From assembly GCA_009787785.1 (NCBI GenBank), contig WQSR01000029.1, positions 1 through 35,077 on the forward strand: a stretch of 35,077 nt of DNA, read 5' to 3'. The position numbers were made by a program, and so were the translations under genes. The notes beneath the pieces were generated by a model that worked only from the letters and a program-made list of their open reading frames with translations, was not told the DNA's origin and did no database searches. This document shows positions 32,649 through 35,077 of this stretch, piece by piece. This stretch comes from Defluviitaleaceae bacterium. GTDB taxonomy: Bacteria; Bacillota; Clostridia; Lachnospirales; WQUN01. Numbering within the stretch: the stretch's first letter is position 1; the number at the start of each line of letters is the position of its first letter.

Positions 32649-33941
32649 CTAACAAATAATATCCTTACGCCTAAACCAACCCATCCCCACTATGATAAAT
32701 GCCACTGCCCACAGCACCAAGTACCATAAAAAGCCCGTGTACCCGTTAATGATAATGTAGTTTATATCCGCGTACGCGATGGGGTTCCACAAAGCGCGTT
32801 CCCATATAAATTCCGCCAGCATCAAGCCGGGCAATACAATCCCAAGGGAAGCGGCCAAGGCGAACACATTGTCCCTTACCAGCATGGAAACAAAAACTGT
32901 AAAGCCCACCATAAAGAAAATATACAACGCCACAACCGGTATAATCCATAGCAAATATTCGGCGACTGTGATAAATCCTTCCGGTATGGCCGTATACAAG
33001 TCAAGCCGCGCCAGCACCTGTGCGGCGGTTTCATATGCAGTGGCCCGCTGTACGTCTGTGGGGTTGAAGGGCACCAGATAATTGCCGTCGCCAAGGCCAA
33101 AAATAACAGCCGCAACGCCAAATATCATCCCCAGGGGCAACGCGAGCACAGCCAGGCATATAACAAAACTGCTGGCCAGCTTTGCCACATATACCCCGGC
33201 CCGCGACAGCGGTTGCATCAGCAATACCTTGTATCCGCCGCGCTCGCTCTCCTTGGAGAAAATATCCGCCGATAGAAAAACAACCAGCAACGGCAGGACA
33301 AACAACCCCAGGGTCATATTAATGCGATACATTAAGCGAAAGGCCGACGGGTCATAAGGGGAATAGATAACGGGGATGGCATTGTTTTGCAAATACCGGT
33401 AGAACAGAATCGTCCGTATAAGCGACGCTTCCGTATAGCGCAAGCGGTAGGGATAATACATCGTTGGGTCGTCGAAGTCTATGTAGGTAACAGGCACGCC
33501 AAGCCCCTCGGCACGCGCCTCCCGCCACGCATAAAAATTGACCAGCAACCGCTCATGCCGGAGAACCGACGCGGTGAGAAACCGTTCCCATGCCGGGTCC
33601 AGCCCCTCCCTTTCATAGGTGAGGTTTATCCTCTGGGCGGCTATGCGCCGCACGTCTTCGTTTACCATGGTAAATAGGGCATCTAATTCCGCCTGTGGCC
33701 TATACATACGGAAATCCATGCCATAGTGCAGTTGCTCCAGCCGTATCATTTGGATGATATTGCTCGCCTCAACCTCTGCGGCACGCAGGGCCGTAGCGCG
33801 GTAATCGGGCGCGGCCCGGTGCATGTAGGCACTATACAGCATAAACCCCAGAAAAAGTAAAAACAGGGATAGGGTGAGTACAATGGTTTTAAGGCTTGTG
33901 CATTGCTGTTTTATCTCAAACAGGAAATATCGCCAAAGCAT
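32649..33941 (-). CDS. ABC-2 type permease
   Basis: Membrane protein of 430 residues. TM1 is about 20-40, a large extracytoplasmic domain about 42-205, then five helices (e.g. LGLFVLPLLVVFLSADIF, LASSFVICLAVLALPLGMIF, IIPVVALYIFFMVGFTVFV, LVLWAVAFIIVGMGWF). The motif DIFSKESERGGYKVLLMQPLSR is typical of ABC-2/NatB-type permeases, and the C-terminus RRKDII matches the neighbouring permease fragment (RRDIRC). Its ATG overlaps the stop of the ATPase gene (TAATG). It pairs with that ATPase, probably as a heterodimer with the next permease. Confidence 0.9.
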   Translation of the reverse strand: MLWRYFLFEIKQQCTSLKTIVLTLSLFLLFLGFMLYSAYMHRAAPDYRATALRAAEVEASNIIQMIRLEQLHYGMDFRMYRPQAELDALFTMVNEDVRRIAAQRINLTYEREGLDPAWERFLTASVLRHERLLVNFYAWREARAEGLGVPVTYIDFDDPTMYYPYRLRYTEASLIRTILFYRYLQNNAIPVIYSPYDPSAFRLMYRINMTLGLFVLPLLVVFLSADIFSKESERGGYKVLLMQPLSRAGVYVAKLASSFVICLAVLALPLGMIFGVAAVIFGLGDGNYLVPFNPTDVQRATAYETAAQVLARLDLYTAIPEGFITVAEYLLWIIPVVALYIFFMVGFTVFVSMLVRDNVFALAASLGIVLPGLMLAEFIWERALWNPIAYADINYIIINGYTGFLWYLVLWAVAFIIVGMGWFRRKDIIC

Positions 33942-34858
33942 TATTCCACCCCCACTACCGGCGTACCGCCCCGGTACAATTCCTCGTACACCGCCTCAAG
34001 GTCATAGGTTCGTTTTTGTATGTCCGTTATCGCCACGCCCTGTGTCCTGACGGCCTCTATTACCGCATCCAGCGGCGTGGTGCCCAGCGTCAGCTTTATC
34101 CGCCCGTCGGTAAAGATAACGGCTCCGTACGGGGCCAAGGCTTCCATGGCCTTGGGGTTATCGCTTGTGTCCAGCAGGAAGTATGTGGCGTTGGCCTCCA
34201 TGCTACCCTGCTCCTTTATGATATGCCCGCGCCGGATGTATACAATACGGTCGGCCAGTTTTTCCACTTCCCCCAGCATATGCGAGGAAAACAACAGGGA
34301 AACCTTGCCCTCGTTTTTCATGATGGCCAGCATCTCGCGCAGTTCCAAAACCCCGGTGGGGTCAAGGCCATTGGTGGGTTCATCCAGGATAAGCAACTTC
34401 GGGTCAGTCATCAGGCACATGGCCAGTGCCAGCCGTTGCTTCATACCCAGGGAATATTCCTGTGCCTTGCGCCGCAGATGCTTACCCAGGCCGGACAGTT
34501 CTATGCATTCGTCCATGCGGCTTTTCTTTACCTTCCGCATACCCCGGATGAAATCCAAATGCGCCATGCCCGTGAGCCCGGAGAAAAGCCCCGGGTTCTC
34601 CACTATACCCGCCAAACAGCCCAAAGCGGACTTGCGTTGCTTAAACAAGTCATACCCATTGATGGATATTTTGCCCACATCCGGCCAGATTAAATTGGCG
34701 ATTATTTTCAATGTAGTGGTTTTGCCGCTTCCATTGGGGCCGACAAAGCCCACAAACTCGCCCGTGCCCACGGCAAGGCTTACATCGGCTACAGCGGCAA
34801 TCTTACCTCGCCCATGGCCAAAGCTTTTGCCCAAGCCTTCAATTTCCAGCATGTTCAT
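33941..34858 (-). CDS. ABC transporter ATP-binding protein (BcrA/NatA type)
   Basis: ATPase of 305 residues with Walker A GPNGSGKTTTLK, signature YSLGMKQRLALAM, Walker B LLILDEPTNGLDPTG and H-loop SSHMLGEVEKLADR, followed by a ~90-residue C-terminal domain usual in the bacitracin/lantibiotic-immunity and NatA group. It drives the two ABC-2 permeases on either side. SD AAAGGAGG lies 8 nt before ATG 34858. Substrate not determined; antimicrobial peptides, ions and exported peptides are all known for this family. Confidence 0.93.
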   Translation of the reverse strand: MNMLEIEGLGKSFGHGRGKIAAVADVSLAVGTGEFVGFVGPNGSGKTTTLKIIANLIWPDVGKISINGYDLFKQRKSALGCLAGIVENPGLFSGLTGMAHLDFIRGMRKVKKSRMDECIELSGLGKHLRRKAQEYSLGMKQRLALAMCLMTDPKLLILDEPTNGLDPTGVLELREMLAIMKNEGKVSLLFSSHMLGEVEKLADRIVYIRRGHIIKEQGSMEANATYFLLDTSDNPKAMEALAPYGAVIFTDGRIKLTLGTTPLDAVIEAVRTQGVAITDIQKRTYDLEAVYEELYRGGTPVVGVE

Positions 34859-34876
34859 TTTCCGTCCCTCCTTTGG

Positions 34877-35077
34877 TCAACATCGTATATCCCGCCGCGT
34901 GAATATCAGCATCCCAGCGGCAATAAATAAAACACTCCAGCCCGCAAGCACCACAACACCCGTCAAAGCGGTGCTACTGCCCAGGCCGTTGAGTATATTA
35001 ATGGGGTTGGTATACATAAACGGGTTGAGCCTTGCCACTACGCTTATGTTGCGGATGGGCGCGGGGAAAAGTATCAC
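34877..35077 (-). CDS. ABC-2 type permease, C-terminal fragment at window edge
   Basis: The last 66 codons of a gene that continues beyond 35077. It has two recognisable features: a loop NPFMYTNPINILNG and a final helix VVVLAGWSVLFIAAGMLIF followed by TRRDIRC, the usual end of ABC-2 permeases. It lies 18 nt upstream of the ATPase gene in the same direction. Confidence 0.8.
   Translation of the reverse strand: MILFPAPIRNISVVARLNPFMYTNPINILNGLGSSTALTGVVVLAGWSVLFIAAGMLIFTRRDIRC

Overview
The window reads as chromosomal DNA from an endospore-forming Clostridia-type member of the Bacillota with a fairly GC-rich core. Evidence: a SipL-like spore coat protein (SPOCS repeats plus LysM), Veg with a near-consensus sigma-A promoter, the FloA/NfeD pair, a TilS-HprT-FtsH block, Der, HflX with the long clostridial N-terminal extension, and strong Shine-Dalgarno (SD) sites. 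The exact genus cannot be told from the sequence. No rRNA, tRNA or CRISPR array was seen.

Layout. 1-1287 (+): end of a hybrid sensor kinase, then ung. 1291-3861 (-): a large chemoreceptor of lower GC, converging on ung. 3862-4286: no convincing gene. 4287-11350 (-): housekeeping and sporulation genes: sipL, veg, a secreted stalk-domain protein, ftsH and a fused tilS-hprT. 11425-14121 (-): an AT-richer accessory block: a flavin-binding oxidase-like protein, an unknown Cys-cluster protein, and a GNAT acetyltransferase fused to a C39-like cysteine peptidase domain. 14307-16324 (+): an unknown membrane protein overlapping der. 16325-19565 (-): an XRE regulator, then an overlapping operon of a LytTR regulator, a small membrane protein and a membrane-anchored serine hydrolase, possibly with a tiny leader ORF. 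19628-24020 (-): floA, nfeD, yajC and a PAS-GGDEF-EAL-HDOD signalling protein. 24149-25924 (+): hflX.

The most unusual part is 25942-30190. A very AT-rich gene for a 1080-residue NACHT-family STAND ATPase, with an N-terminal membrane anchor and a C-terminal bundle of predicted membrane helices, lies between broken genes. One side has a both-ends-truncated PadR regulator fused to a 37-bp scrap of ABC-transporter sequence. The other side has a transposase remnant and an ABC transporter that ends prematurely. The ABC scrap matches the intact ABC gene on the other side almost base for base, so the insert is bracketed by direct repeats about 4.3 kb apart. Two perfect DnaA boxes and one near-perfect box sit in the same insert. 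I read this as a horizontally acquired island carrying a candidate NLR-like anti-phage (abortive infection) protein; the immune role is inference.

30191-35077 (-) is a tightly coupled export operon: an ABC-2 permease (cut by the window edge), its ATPase, a second ABC-2 permease, a cyclophilin lipoprotein, and the type I ABC exporter whose 3' end abuts the island.
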